Shown here in pieces: positions 1 through 7,419 of a stretch of 64,000 bases of DNA. A model generated the notes under the pieces. The model did no database searches, was not told the DNA's origin, and was given only the letters and a program-made list of their open reading frames with translations. Source of the DNA: DATFDN01 sp963818725 (GTDB lineage Bacteria; Pseudomonadota; Alphaproteobacteria; Acetobacterales; Acetobacteraceae). Positions within the stretch are counted from its first letter, which is position 1; every line of letters starts with the position of its first letter. A program made the translations under genes and the position numbers. The stretch spans positions 1 through 64,000 of the forward strand of contig CAWFTU010000013.1 of assembly GCA_963818725.1 (NCBI GenBank). Reading direction: 5' to 3'.

Positions 1-241
1 CACGCCCGCCGACCAACCCAGCGCCGAGGAAACAGCCTCCGCTGGACGCCCGGCGCCCTGATTCCCTCCAGGCCAGCTCCAGGTCTATGTGGACCGGAGC
101 GTGGATAGTGCTGCCAACGGGCGGCCAAAGCATGGCGTTGACGACAAACGTCTTGAGCACCTCGCGCGGCGCGTCGGCCTCGATACGCACCCTCACCCGG
201 ACCGTCTCGACCCACTGGCTTTGGCCCGTCGGCGCCGAGAC
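1..241 (-). pseudogene. OsmC-like protein, N-terminus removed by IS3 remnant; runs off left edge
   Basis: The minus strand is open from position 241 to the window edge. It reads as an OsmC-like C-terminal half: a strand-rich VRVRIEADAPRE segment, then a helix with NAMLWPPV, then a PVHIDLEL strand. This resembles the SPV...T...PV region of the OsmC/Ohr peroxidase fold. The frame starts directly at the IS3 right end, so the N-terminal half and start codon are missing, and no matching half is visible beyond the other end of the element at 1101. The family call rests on pattern recognition of about 55 residues and is moderate. Confidence 0.45.
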
Positions 242-302
242 TGAGGTGGACCCGTGTCGCTGGACGGTTTGGCGGCTTGGATAAGCTCGGTTCTGGTTAT
301 GG

Positions 303-749
303 TCAGGCCGCCAATGTCTCCGTCCCTGTGATCCCGTATACCTCGTCCGGTGTGCGCCCGGCCAGTGTCGAATGGGGGCGCCGGTTATTGTAGTAGCCGA
401 CCCGTTTGGCCACCCCGGCGCGCAGCTCCGAGCCGGTCTCGAAGGCGTGCAAGTAAATGCACTCGTATTTCAGGCTGCGCCACAGCCGCTCGATGAACAC
501 GTTGTCGATCCAGCGCCCCCGCCCGTCCATGGAGACGCGCACGACCGCTTGCTGCAGCACGGCAGTGAAGCGCGGCGAGTCCAGGAACTGTCGGTCAATC
601 AGCCGCATCAGCTCCAGGCTCAGCGGCGTCTCACCGGCGGGTTGATAGTAGAACCCCGACCGGCTGATCGAGACCAATTCGCACTGCCGCACGATCGAGA
701 GCTGGGGGTGTTCCGGGTCAATCATCTGTCGCCTCCGCTCGATGCTCAT
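303..749 (-). pseudogene. IS3 transposase OrfB with central deletion
   Basis: The N-terminal part (DPEHPQLSIVRQCELVSISRSG) and the C-terminal part (NVFIERLWRSLKYE, then YNNRRPHSTLAGRTPDEVY) of an IS3 OrfB are fused in frame near position 566. About 110 residues are absent, including the two Asp residues of the DDE triad, while the C-terminal region with the Glu is kept. The product cannot be catalytic. It overlaps the end of OrfA, as expected for the programmed-frameshift arrangement of IS3. Confidence 0.75.
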
Positions 750-1034
750 CGACCGGAGGCTTTGGCAAAAAATCCCGTTCCACCAGCAGCTGACCAATTT
801 TGGCGTGCAACTTTTCAATCTCGGCTTCCGACGATCTCGCCGTCTCTTGGGCTGCCGAGCGATCCGCAAACCCCGCCGTCAGGCCTTCCATGGCCTGCTT
901 CTTCCATTCGCCCACCACCGTCTGGTGGATGCCATGCTTCGTTGCCAACTGCGCCGTCGTCAGCTCGCCGCGCAGGCCTCAAGCGCCACTTTCGCCTTGA
1001 ACTCCGCTGAATACCGCTTCCGTTTGCTCGTCAC
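718..1034 (-). pseudogene. IS3 OrfA (HTH_Tnp_1), frameshifted
   Basis: A GTG start at 1034 gives a typical OrfA beginning (TSKRKRYSAEFKAKVALEA), which then hits a stop. Moving by one base near 978 (GCCCTG reduced to GCCTG) restores the expected helix-turn-helix ending TKHGIHQTVVGEWKKQAMEG, and then a leucine-zipper-like tail up to 718. So OrfA carries a one-base deletion in addition to the deletion in OrfB. Confidence 0.65.
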
Positions 1035-1205
1035 TTCGATCCGTCCTTCTTCGGAGCAAACCGAGCTTAAACCCCTGTCCGAAGTTCGGGGACCATCTCA
1101 GTCGCATGGCACGCAACAGCGTGCGGCTGAAAATATAGAAAATGGCGCTGGACAATCAGCCGCGGACGTCCCATGTTAGGCCGTTTCGAAGGAAACGGTA
1201 GGGGA

Positions 1206-1415
1206 ATGGACGAGCGCGCTCCGCCAAAGATCAAGGCGGGTTACCTGTTGCGGCCAGCAGACATTGTGCGCCGCTACCTGGCGGGGCTGGACCGGGAAAC
1301 GCAGGTCAGAAATCTGGCGCGCCTGGAAACAGCGTGCCGCCACCAGCAACCGCGCGACCAGGGAATGCTGGCGGCAATCTGCCGCTGGCGTCTCGAAAAA
1401 CAAATGCAATCGTAG
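1206..1415 (+). CDS. small hypothetical protein
   Basis: ATG at 1206 opens a 69-residue frame rich in Arg and Leu (RRYLAGLDRETQVRNLARLE), likely helical, with no signal peptide or membrane segment. I do not recognise a family. The start is preceded by GGTAGGGGA. It sits alone between the IS remnant and a non-coding stretch, so it could be chance or a relic. Confidence 0.3.
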   Translation: MDERAPPKIKAGYLLRPADIVRRYLAGLDRETQVRNLARLETACRHQQPRDQGMLAAICRWRLEKQMQS

Positions 1416-1813
1416 GGGGTTCGGCTCTCGCCCTTTCTGGCTGTCGTTTCTCGCCAAGAGAGGCGGCGGCGTCAGCGGCGTCCCGAGAGCAGCTTCGGGC
1501 AGGCCCGCGTTTCCCTAATGCACCGCCCGGGCGGCGAGAAGGGCATGTCACGCGGTCACGCGCGCGGGTCGAAGGTCCAGCCGGGCCGCTCTACCCGGCG
1601 CTTGCCGGACGAGTTGAGCGCTCGCTACAGCGCCCGCCGCCCCTCGCCCGTGTCGGCCATCCCCAAAGCCCTTGCGCCTTCAAGGCCGCCGCGCAAAGAA
1701 GCGACCGGCTCAACCCCGTCCGGACAAGTCCAGTCCGGGATTCGGGGGCTGCCTCAGCGGCTTGAGCTGATGCGGCCCTGCATACCGCGTCGTCATCCAT
1801 TGGAGCAAACAAT
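1416..1813 (+). other. intergenic, no gene recognised
   Basis: About 400 bases of GC-rich sequence upstream of the transaminase. Frames on both strands look like chance products (Arg/Pro/Ser rich, no domain). I see no tRNA, no long hairpin with a T run and no clear promoter. Confidence 0.4.
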
Positions 1814-2680
1814 ATGAGCCGCATCGCCTACGTGAACGGCCGCTACCTTCCCCAACACGACGCCGCGGTGAACGTGGAGGATCGCGGCTATCAGTTCGCC
1901 GACGGCATCTACGAGGTGATCTATCTGTACGGCGGCCGGCTCATCGACACCGATCTTCACCTCGACCGGCTCGAACGGTCGCTGCGCGAGCTGCGCCTGC
2001 CCGCGCCGATGGGCCGCGCGGCGCTGCGGCGCGTGCTGATCGAGACCGCGGCGCGCAACCGGCTGAGCCAGGGAATACTCTACATCCAAATCACGCGTGG
2101 CGTGGCGCCGCGCGACCACGCCTTCCCGGCCCGCGCCGTGCCGCCCGCCCTCGTCGTGACGGCCCGGCGCACCCCACCTTTTCCGCGCGATCCCGCCGCT
2201 TGGGCCACCAGCGCCGTGACGCAGCCCGACCTGCGCTGGGCGCGCTGCGATATCAAGACAATCGGGCTGACCGCCAACGTGCTCGCCAAGCAGGCGGCAC
2301 GCGAGCAGGGCGCGATTGAGGCCGTCCTGATCGACCGCGAGGGCATGGTGACGGAGGGGGCGTCCACCACGGTCTGGATTGTCGATGCGGAAGGGAAGCT
2401 GCGCACGCGCCATCTCGACAACGCGGTGCTGCCCGGCTGCACGCGGGCCGCTCTCATCGCCGAACTGCGCGCCGAGGGCCTCGACGTCGAGGAGCGCCGG
2501 TTCAGCGAGCAAGAGCTGCGCGCCGCGCGCGAAGTGTTTCTTACCAGCGCGACAAGCTTCGTCCGTCCGATCCTGCGGATCGATGGCAAGCCGGTCGGCG
2601 ATGGGATCGTCGGGCCGGTCACGCGACGCCTGTTCGATATCTTCGCCCGCCACGTGACTGGGCTGCGCAACGTCGCGTAG
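1814..2680 (+). CDS. dat: D-amino-acid transaminase (class IV PLP aminotransferase)
   Basis: The 288-residue protein matches fold-type IV aminotransferases of the D-alanine transaminase type, which interconvert D-amino acids and 2-oxo acids (D-Ala/D-Glu supply for peptidoglycan). The N-terminus YVNGRYLPQHDAAVNVEDRGYQ is typical. The PLP lysine is K148 in CDIKTIGLTANVLAKQ, and the cofactor-binding E181 lies in MVTEGASTTVW. Length is normal. Branched-chain transaminases share the fold, but the DIKT...NVLAKQ sequence favours the D-amino-acid type. It is followed by proA, possibly in one transcript. Confidence 0.9.
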   Translation: MSRIAYVNGRYLPQHDAAVNVEDRGYQFADGIYEVIYLYGGRLIDTDLHLDRLERSLRELRLPAPMGRAALRRVLIETAARNRLSQGILYIQITRGVAPRDHAFPARAVPPALVVTARRTPPFPRDPAAWATSAVTQPDLRWARCDIKTIGLTANVLAKQAAREQGAIEAVLIDREGMVTEGASTTVWIVDAEGKLRTRHLDNAVLPGCTRAALIAELRAEGLDVEERRFSEQELRAAREVFLTSATSFVRPILRIDGKPVGDGIVGPVTRRLFDIFARHVTGLRNVA

Positions 2681-2778
2681 GTCTGCCTCCCCGCTCATTT
2701 CGGGAGGGGCCGGAAAGCTCCCCAACAGCGACGGGGCCACTGGAATCGGCTTGCATGTGGCGGCACATTGGGGGCACC

Positions 2779-4039
2779 ATGCATATCGACACCGACCCCA
2801 CCAAGCACCTGCGCCGCACCGCCGAGGCGGCGCGCGCCGCCTCGCGCGTGCTTGGGCGCGCGCCCGCAGCACAGCGCGACGCCGCGCTGCGCGCGATGGC
2901 CGCGGCGCTGCGGCGCGAGGCGGCGCGGGTGATCGCGGCGAACGCGGCCGATCTCGCCGAGAGCACCGGGAACGCGGCCTTCCGCGATCGGCTCGCGCTG
3001 ACGCCCGATCGCGTGGAGGCCATGGCGCGCGGGCTGGAGGACATCGCGGCCCTGCCCGACCCGCTCGACCGCACGCTCGCCGACTGGACCAGCCCGAACG
3101 GTTTGCGCATCCAGCGCATCGCGACGCCCATCGGGGTGATCGGCATGATCTACGAGAGCCGCCCCAATGTCGGCGCCGACGCCGCCGGATTGTGCCTGAA
3201 GTCCGGGAACGCGGTGATCCTGCGCGGCGGCTCGGAAAGCCTGCGCAGCGCCCATTCGATCAACGCGGCGCTGATCGCGGGGCTGCGCGAGGCCGGGCTG
3301 CCGGAAGCGGCGGTGCAGGTCGCGCCCACCGCCGATCGCGCCTATGTCGCGGCCATGCTCGGCGCGGCTGGGCTGATCGACCTGATTATCCCGCGCGGCG
3401 GCCGTTCCTTGGTGGAGCGCGTGCAGGGCGAGGCGCGTGTCCCCGTGCTCGCCCACGCCGAAGGGCTCTGTCACACCTATGTCCACGCGGCGGCGGACCC
3501 GGCGATGGCGCGTGCGGTCGGTACTCAACGCAAAGTTGCGCCGCCCCGGCATTTGTGGCGCGACTGAGACGCTTCTGATCGACGCCCAGGCGGCCCCCGC
3601 GCTGCTGCCCGGCATCGTTGCTGACTTGCGCGCACGGGGCTGCGACTTCCGTGCCGACGCGGCGGCCCGCGCCATCGTTCCCGACCTGCTCCCCGCGACG
3701 GACGCCGACTACGATACGGAATGGCTTGATGCCGTGCTGTCGGTGCGGGTGGTGAACGGGGTTGACGAGGCGCTGGCCCATATCGCCCGGCACGGCAGCG
3801 AGCACACCGACGCCATCATCACCGAGGACCCGGCGGCGGCCGAACGCTTTCTGCGGGGTGTCGACAGCGCGGTGGCGCTGTGGAACGCCTCGACCCAGTT
3901 TTGCGATGGCGGCGAGTTCGGCTTCGGCGCCGAGATCGGCATCGCCACCGGGCGGATCCACGCGCGCGGGCCGGTCGGGCTGGAGCAGCTCACGACCTAC
4001 CGCTATCTCGTGCTCGGCAACGGCCAGGTGCGCCCCTGA
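2779..4039 (+). pseudogene. proA: gamma-glutamyl phosphate reductase, one-base frameshift
   Basis: ProA reduces gamma-glutamyl phosphate to the semialdehyde in proline synthesis. The first frame runs from ATG 2779 (GGGGG just upstream) through the NAD(P)-binding half to about residue 250. It leaves frame near 3522, where GTCGTACTC appears as GTCGGTACTC. The second frame continues exactly, ARAVVLNAKLRRPG, then the catalytic Cys in ICGATET and the C-terminal GEFGFGAEIGIATGR. With one G removed the gene is full length (about 419 residues). Because proline synthesis is usually needed, this could be a sequencing error; a second proA elsewhere is the other possibility. Confidence 0.85.
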
Positions 4040-4095
4040 GCGTCCCTCCGCCGTTCGCCCGCGATCCGGTGCCGCGCTTCGGCGACCAGCGGCGC

Positions 4096-4803
4096 ATGCG
4101 CATCGGCCTGCTCGGCGGCTCGTTCAATCCAGCCCATGCGGGACACCTGCACGTTGCCCGGCTGGCGCGGCGGCGGCTGCGGCTGGACCAGGTCTGGCTG
4201 ATGGTTTCACCCGGCAACGTGCTGAAGCCGCAAGCGGGCATGGCGCCGTTCGCCCAGCGGCTTGCCTCGGCCCGCGCGGTGGCGGATGGCCGCAGGATCG
4301 TTGCGACCGGAATCGAGGCGGCGCTGGGCACCCGCTATAGCTTCGACACTGTGCGGGCGCTGCGGCGGCGCTTTCCGCGCGCGGCGTTCGTCTGGATCAT
4401 GGGCGCTGACATCCTGGAGCAACTGCCGCGCTGGCAGCGCTGGCGAGAGATCGCCCGGCACATGCCGTTCGCGGTCATCCCGCGTGGCGGGCACAATTTG
4501 CGCGTTCTGTCCGGTCAGGCGGCGCGGGCCTTGCGCGCCGGCCGCCGTCCGGATCGCGCCGCCCCCACGCTGCCCGCGGCTCCCTTGCCAGCCTGGACGT
4601 TTCTCAGCGCCCCGCGCCACCCCGCCTCGGCCACCGCCATTCGAGCCGTCTCACCCAAGCTGGAGCGCGCCGCGCATCCCGTCCCTCCAACTCCCTCACG
4701 CAAGGGGCGGGGGAGTCGAACCGCGAGCCTTTCTCCCTCGCGGGAGGAGGTTGGGGGAGGGGTGGCACGGCGCGGCAGCGTGGCCAGCCCGAAAATGTCT
4801 TAG
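4096..4803 (+). CDS. nadD: nicotinate-nucleotide adenylyltransferase
   Basis: NadD adenylates nicotinate mononucleotide in NAD synthesis. The nucleotidyltransferase motif GGSFNPAHAGH sits at residues 6-16, followed by WLMVSPGNVLK, the central WIMGADILEQLPRW and the C-terminal SATAIR. ATG 4096 puts the first motif at the normal distance from the start. The core ends near residue 195. The last 35-40 residues (Pro/Arg/Gly/Ser) are translated from a dispersed palindromic repeat and have no counterpart in the family. It is followed in the same frame by rsfS. Confidence 0.9.
   Translation: MRIGLLGGSFNPAHAGHLHVARLARRRLRLDQVWLMVSPGNVLKPQAGMAPFAQRLASARAVADGRRIVATGIEAALGTRYSFDTVRALRRRFPRAAFVWIMGADILEQLPRWQRWREIARHMPFAVIPRGGHNLRVLSGQAARALRAGRRPDRAAPTLPAAPLPAWTFLSAPRHPASATAIRAVSPKLERAAHPVPPTPSRKGRGSRTASLSPSREEVGGGVARRGSVASPKMS
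4683..4772. repeat. REP-like palindromic repeat, two half-copies, inside the nadD 3' end
   Basis: Two GC-rich units (CTCCCTCACGCAAGGGGCGG and TCTCCCTCGCGGGAGGAGG) are related to the CCCTCTCCCGC-AAGC-GGGAGAGGG palindromes found elsewhere in the window. They lie within the nadD reading frame and add the non-conserved tail to the protein. Confidence 0.75.
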
Positions 4804-4827
4804 AATTGCCTGTCACGGAGGCATGTC

Positions 4828-5328
4828 ATAGCCAAGCCCCCCTCCACCCCGCCGCCGCGCAAGCGCACGGTCCGCAAGGCGCCCAAGCCGCTGCCGGCCG
4901 CCGACAAGACGCCCGGCTCGCCCCGCAAGAAGGCGGCCGTCGCCGGACCGAGCGCCGGGCCGCGCAAGCGCGTGGCCCCGGAGGAGGCCGCGCAGCTCGA
5001 CCGCTTGCAGGGCCTGATCGTCACCAGCCTGGAGGACGACAAGGCCGAGGGCGTGGTCGCGATGGACCTCGCCGGCAAGGCCACGTTCTGCGACCGCATG
5101 GTGATTGCCACCGGGCTCGCCGACCGGCAAATCTCGGCCATGGCCGAGCACCTGGTCGAGAAGCTGGAGGAGGCGGGGCTCAGGCGCGTGCAGATCGAGG
5201 GCGCAGGCGGCTCTGACTGGGTGCTGATCGATGCCGGCGACATCGTAGTGCATCTGTTCAAGCCGGAGGCGCGGACGATGTACGCGCTCGAGAAGATGTG
5301 GGGCGCGGACCTGGACGAGGGGGGCTGA
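4828..5328 (+). CDS. rsfS: ribosomal silencing factor RsfS
   Basis: RsfS (Iojap/YbeB) binds ribosomal protein L14 and blocks subunit joining in starved cells. The conserved core is present (DRLQGLIVTSLEDDKAEGVV, FCDRMVIATG, SDWVLIDAGDIVVHLF, YALEKMWG). The start is the odd point. The frame is open upstream with a coding-like Lys/Pro/Arg leader beginning AKPPSTPPPRKR, and a good Shine-Dalgarno (CGGAGG, 4815-4820) lies 7 bases before an ATA codon at 4828, where ATG would be expected. The first ordinary start in frame is GTG 4972, without an evident ribosome site but still giving an intact core of 118 residues. It follows nadD in the usual order. Confidence 0.85.
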   Translation: MAKPPSTPPPRKRTVRKAPKPLPAADKTPGSPRKKAAVAGPSAGPRKRVAPEEAAQLDRLQGLIVTSLEDDKAEGVVAMDLAGKATFCDRMVIATGLADRQISAMAEHLVEKLEEAGLRRVQIEGAGGSDWVLIDAGDIVVHLFKPEARTMYALEKMWGADLDEGG

Positions 5329-5405
5329 GGGCCGGGCGATCGTTGCCGCACAGACGCCTTGGAGACTAGTCTCCTCCAGTGTGAAGAAACCTGGGGGAAC
5401 GGCCG

Positions 5406-6761
5406 ATGAGCCAGAACGAGCGAGCGGTTTCGCCCACGTCGCTGAAGCATGTCATGTTCGCCTCGGCGATCGGGTCGGCGCTGGAGTGGTATGATTTCTT
5501 CATATACGGCACCGCCGCGGCACTGGTGTTCGGCGACCTGTTCTTTCCGAAATTTGAGACGACCGTCGGAACACTCGCCGCCTTCGCCACGTTCGGCGTG
5601 GGCTTTCTGGCGCGGCCGTTCGGCGGCCTGTTCTTTGGCCATTTCGGGGACCGGATCGGCCGCAAGCCGATGCTGATCGCGACCTTGCTGCTGGTGGGCG
5701 GCGGCACCTTCGTGATCGGGCTGCTGCCGACCTACGCCGCCATCGGCATCTGGGCGCCGGCGCTGCTGGTCTTGATGCGGCTGGTCCAGGGCTTCGGCGC
5801 CGGGGCGGAATATAGCGGCGCGGTGATCTTCGCGGTCGAACACGCGCCTCCTGGCCAGCGCGGATTCTACGGCAGTTTCGCGCCGATGGGCGTCACCTTC
5901 GGCAATCTGTTCGCGGCGGGGGTGTTCTACCTCGTGACCATGCTGCCCAAAGGCGCCCTGTTCACCTGGGGCTGGCGCATCCCGTTCCTGATCTCCGTCC
6001 TGATCCTCGGCGTCGGCGTCTATATCCGTGCCAAGCTGGCGGAAACACCGGTGTTCGCCGAGGTCGAGGCCACGCGGCCGAAGCTGCGCGCCCCCGCCCT
6101 CGAGGCGCTCCGGCGCCATCCGCGCAACTTCCTGGTGGTGATCGGTGCCCGGCTGGCGGAGAACGGGCTTGGCTATCTTTTCCCCGTCTTCGGCCTCAGT
6201 TACGTCATCAACACGCTGCACATGCCCCGCAGCGTCGGCATCATCGGCGTCATGCTGGGCAATTTTGCGGAGATCATCGGCATCTTCTTTTTCTCCTTGC
6301 TGTCGGACAAGGTCGGGCGGCGCCCGGTATACCTGGGCGGGGCCCTGTTCTGCGCCGCCTTCGCATTTCCGTTCTTCCTGCTGACCGCGACCCTCAATCC
6401 CTGGCTGATTTGGCTTGCCTTCGTCGCGGTCATGGGAATCGGGCTCGCCGCCATGTTCGGGCCGCAAGCGGCATTCTTCGCGGAGCTGTTCGGCCCCCGC
6501 TTGCGCTTCAGCGGCTTCGCCTTCGCGCGCGAGCTCGGCTCCATTCTGGCGGGCGGCCCCGCGCCGTTCCTGGCCGCCCTGCTGGTCGGCTGGATGGCCG
6601 GGGCGCCTTGGGGCGTGGCCTGCTACGTCATCCTGTTGTCGCTACTGACCGCCCTCGCCGTGTGGTACGGGCCGGAGACAAACGCCATCGATCTGGGCGA
6701 GGACAGGATTGAGGAGGGTGTCGCGGCCGTGCAGGCGCCCCGGCTCGTGTCCGGCGCGTAA
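5406..6761 (+). CDS. MFS transporter, metabolite:H+ symporter (MHS) family
   Basis: This 451-residue protein has about 12 membrane segments. Family signatures are ASAIGSALEWYDFFIYGTAAAL at the N-terminus, the loop 2-3 motif GHFGDRIGRKP and the RLVQGFGAGAEYSGA segment. These match ProP/ShiA/KgtP-type proton symporters for organic acids or osmolytes. The substrate cannot be read from sequence. ATG 5406 is preceded by GGGGAACGG. It converges on the MaoC gene, with only 4 bases between the two stops. Confidence 0.88.
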   Translation: MSQNERAVSPTSLKHVMFASAIGSALEWYDFFIYGTAAALVFGDLFFPKFETTVGTLAAFATFGVGFLARPFGGLFFGHFGDRIGRKPMLIATLLLVGGGTFVIGLLPTYAAIGIWAPALLVLMRLVQGFGAGAEYSGAVIFAVEHAPPGQRGFYGSFAPMGVTFGNLFAAGVFYLVTMLPKGALFTWGWRIPFLISVLILGVGVYIRAKLAETPVFAEVEATRPKLRAPALEALRRHPRNFLVVIGARLAENGLGYLFPVFGLSYVINTLHMPRSVGIIGVMLGNFAEIIGIFFFSLLSDKVGRRPVYLGGALFCAAFAFPFFLLTATLNPWLIWLAFVAVMGIGLAAMFGPQAAFFAELFGPRLRFSGFAFARELGSILAGGPAPFLAALLVGWMAGAPWGVACYVILLSLLTALAVWYGPETNAIDLGEDRIEEGVAAVQAPRLVSGA

Positions 6762-6765
6762 GGGG

Positions 6766-7221
6766 CTACCCCGCCGGCCGCCGGCGCATGAACGCGGCGC
6801 GCAGGCAGGTGGCGACGACCTCGCCGCGCTGGTTGATGGCCTGGTGCTCGAACTCCACCACGCCCGCCTCCGGGCGCGAGCGGCTCTCTCGCACCGAGCG
6901 CACCACCGATCGGGCGCGGATCGTGTCGCCATGGAACACCGGCTTTGGGAACGCGACCTTGCTCATCCCGAGATTGGCGATGGTGGTGCCGAGCGTCGTC
7001 TCTCCCACCGTCATCCCGATCAGCAGGCCAAGGGTGAAGATGCTGTTCACCAGCGGCCGGCCGAACTCGGTCGTCTTGGCGAACTCGGCGTCGAGGTGCA
7101 GCGGCTGCGGGTTCATCGTCAGCGTGGTGAACAGGACGTTGTCCGTCTCGGTGACGGTGCGCGACATCGCGTGCTCGAACATCTGCCCCTCATGGAACTC
7201 CTCGAAATAGAGCCCGGCCAT
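6766..7221 (-). CDS. MaoC family dehydratase
   Basis: A 151-residue hot-dog-fold protein starting MAGLYFEEFHEGQMF. NPQPLHLDAEFAK carries the (R)-hydratase-type signature (N/D...H), and HGDTIRARSVVRSV is the usual C-terminal strand. Such proteins hydrate enoyl-CoA or mesaconyl-CoA thioesters. The upstream frame is open to 7404, but that extension looks non-coding, so ATG 7221 is preferred. The substrate is unknown; other acyl-CoA genes lie further along. Confidence 0.8.
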   Translation of the reverse strand: MAGLYFEEFHEGQMFEHAMSRTVTETDNVLFTTLTMNPQPLHLDAEFAKTTEFGRPLVNSIFTLGLLIGMTVGETTLGTTIANLGMSKVAFPKPVFHGDTIRARSVVRSVRESRSRPEAGVVEFEHQAINQRGEVVATCLRAAFMRRRPAG

Positions 7222-7419
7222 GGCAAGCCTCCCGACGCGATCGGGTCGGAGGCTAGAGTGTTTTCGAAGCATATTGAAGCACCCAATTTCGAGTATAGGC
7301 CAGCCCCTCGCCTGGCTCATTTCGCTCGCCGACTCTCCCGCAATAGGGCGAGGTGGAGGGTGGTTCGCCGGCTCGCAATTCGATCTGATCCGGACACGCT
7401 CCACAGCGATGGGTGGGCG

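Larger units (their letters stand above)
242..1100 (-). mobile_element. IS3-family insertion sequence, internally deleted remnant
   Basis: The ends are imperfect inverted repeats: TGAGGTGGACCC at 242 and the complement of TGAGATGGTCCCC ending at 1100. Between them lie an orfA/orfB pair on the minus strand typical of IS3. At about 860 bp the element is shorter than the usual 1.2-1.3 kb, because roughly 350 bp of orfB is missing. No direct repeat flanks the ends, so the insertion has probably rearranged since it arrived. The right end lies against the OsmC-like fragment. Confidence 0.85.

Noticed and set aside
372..1010. Long plus-strand frame over the IS3 remnant
   Set aside because: It is the complement of the transposase genes; its Pro/Arg/His-rich sequence has no domain.
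1793..2872. 360-codon minus-strand frame opposite the D-amino-acid transaminase
   Set aside because: Antisense artefact of high-GC coding DNA; the plus strand has all catalytic motifs of the transaminase.
4690..4725. tRNA-like GGTTCGACTCCCCC on the minus strand in the nadD repeat
   Set aside because: The T-stem does not pair and no acceptor or anticodon arms fit; it is part of the palindromic repeat.
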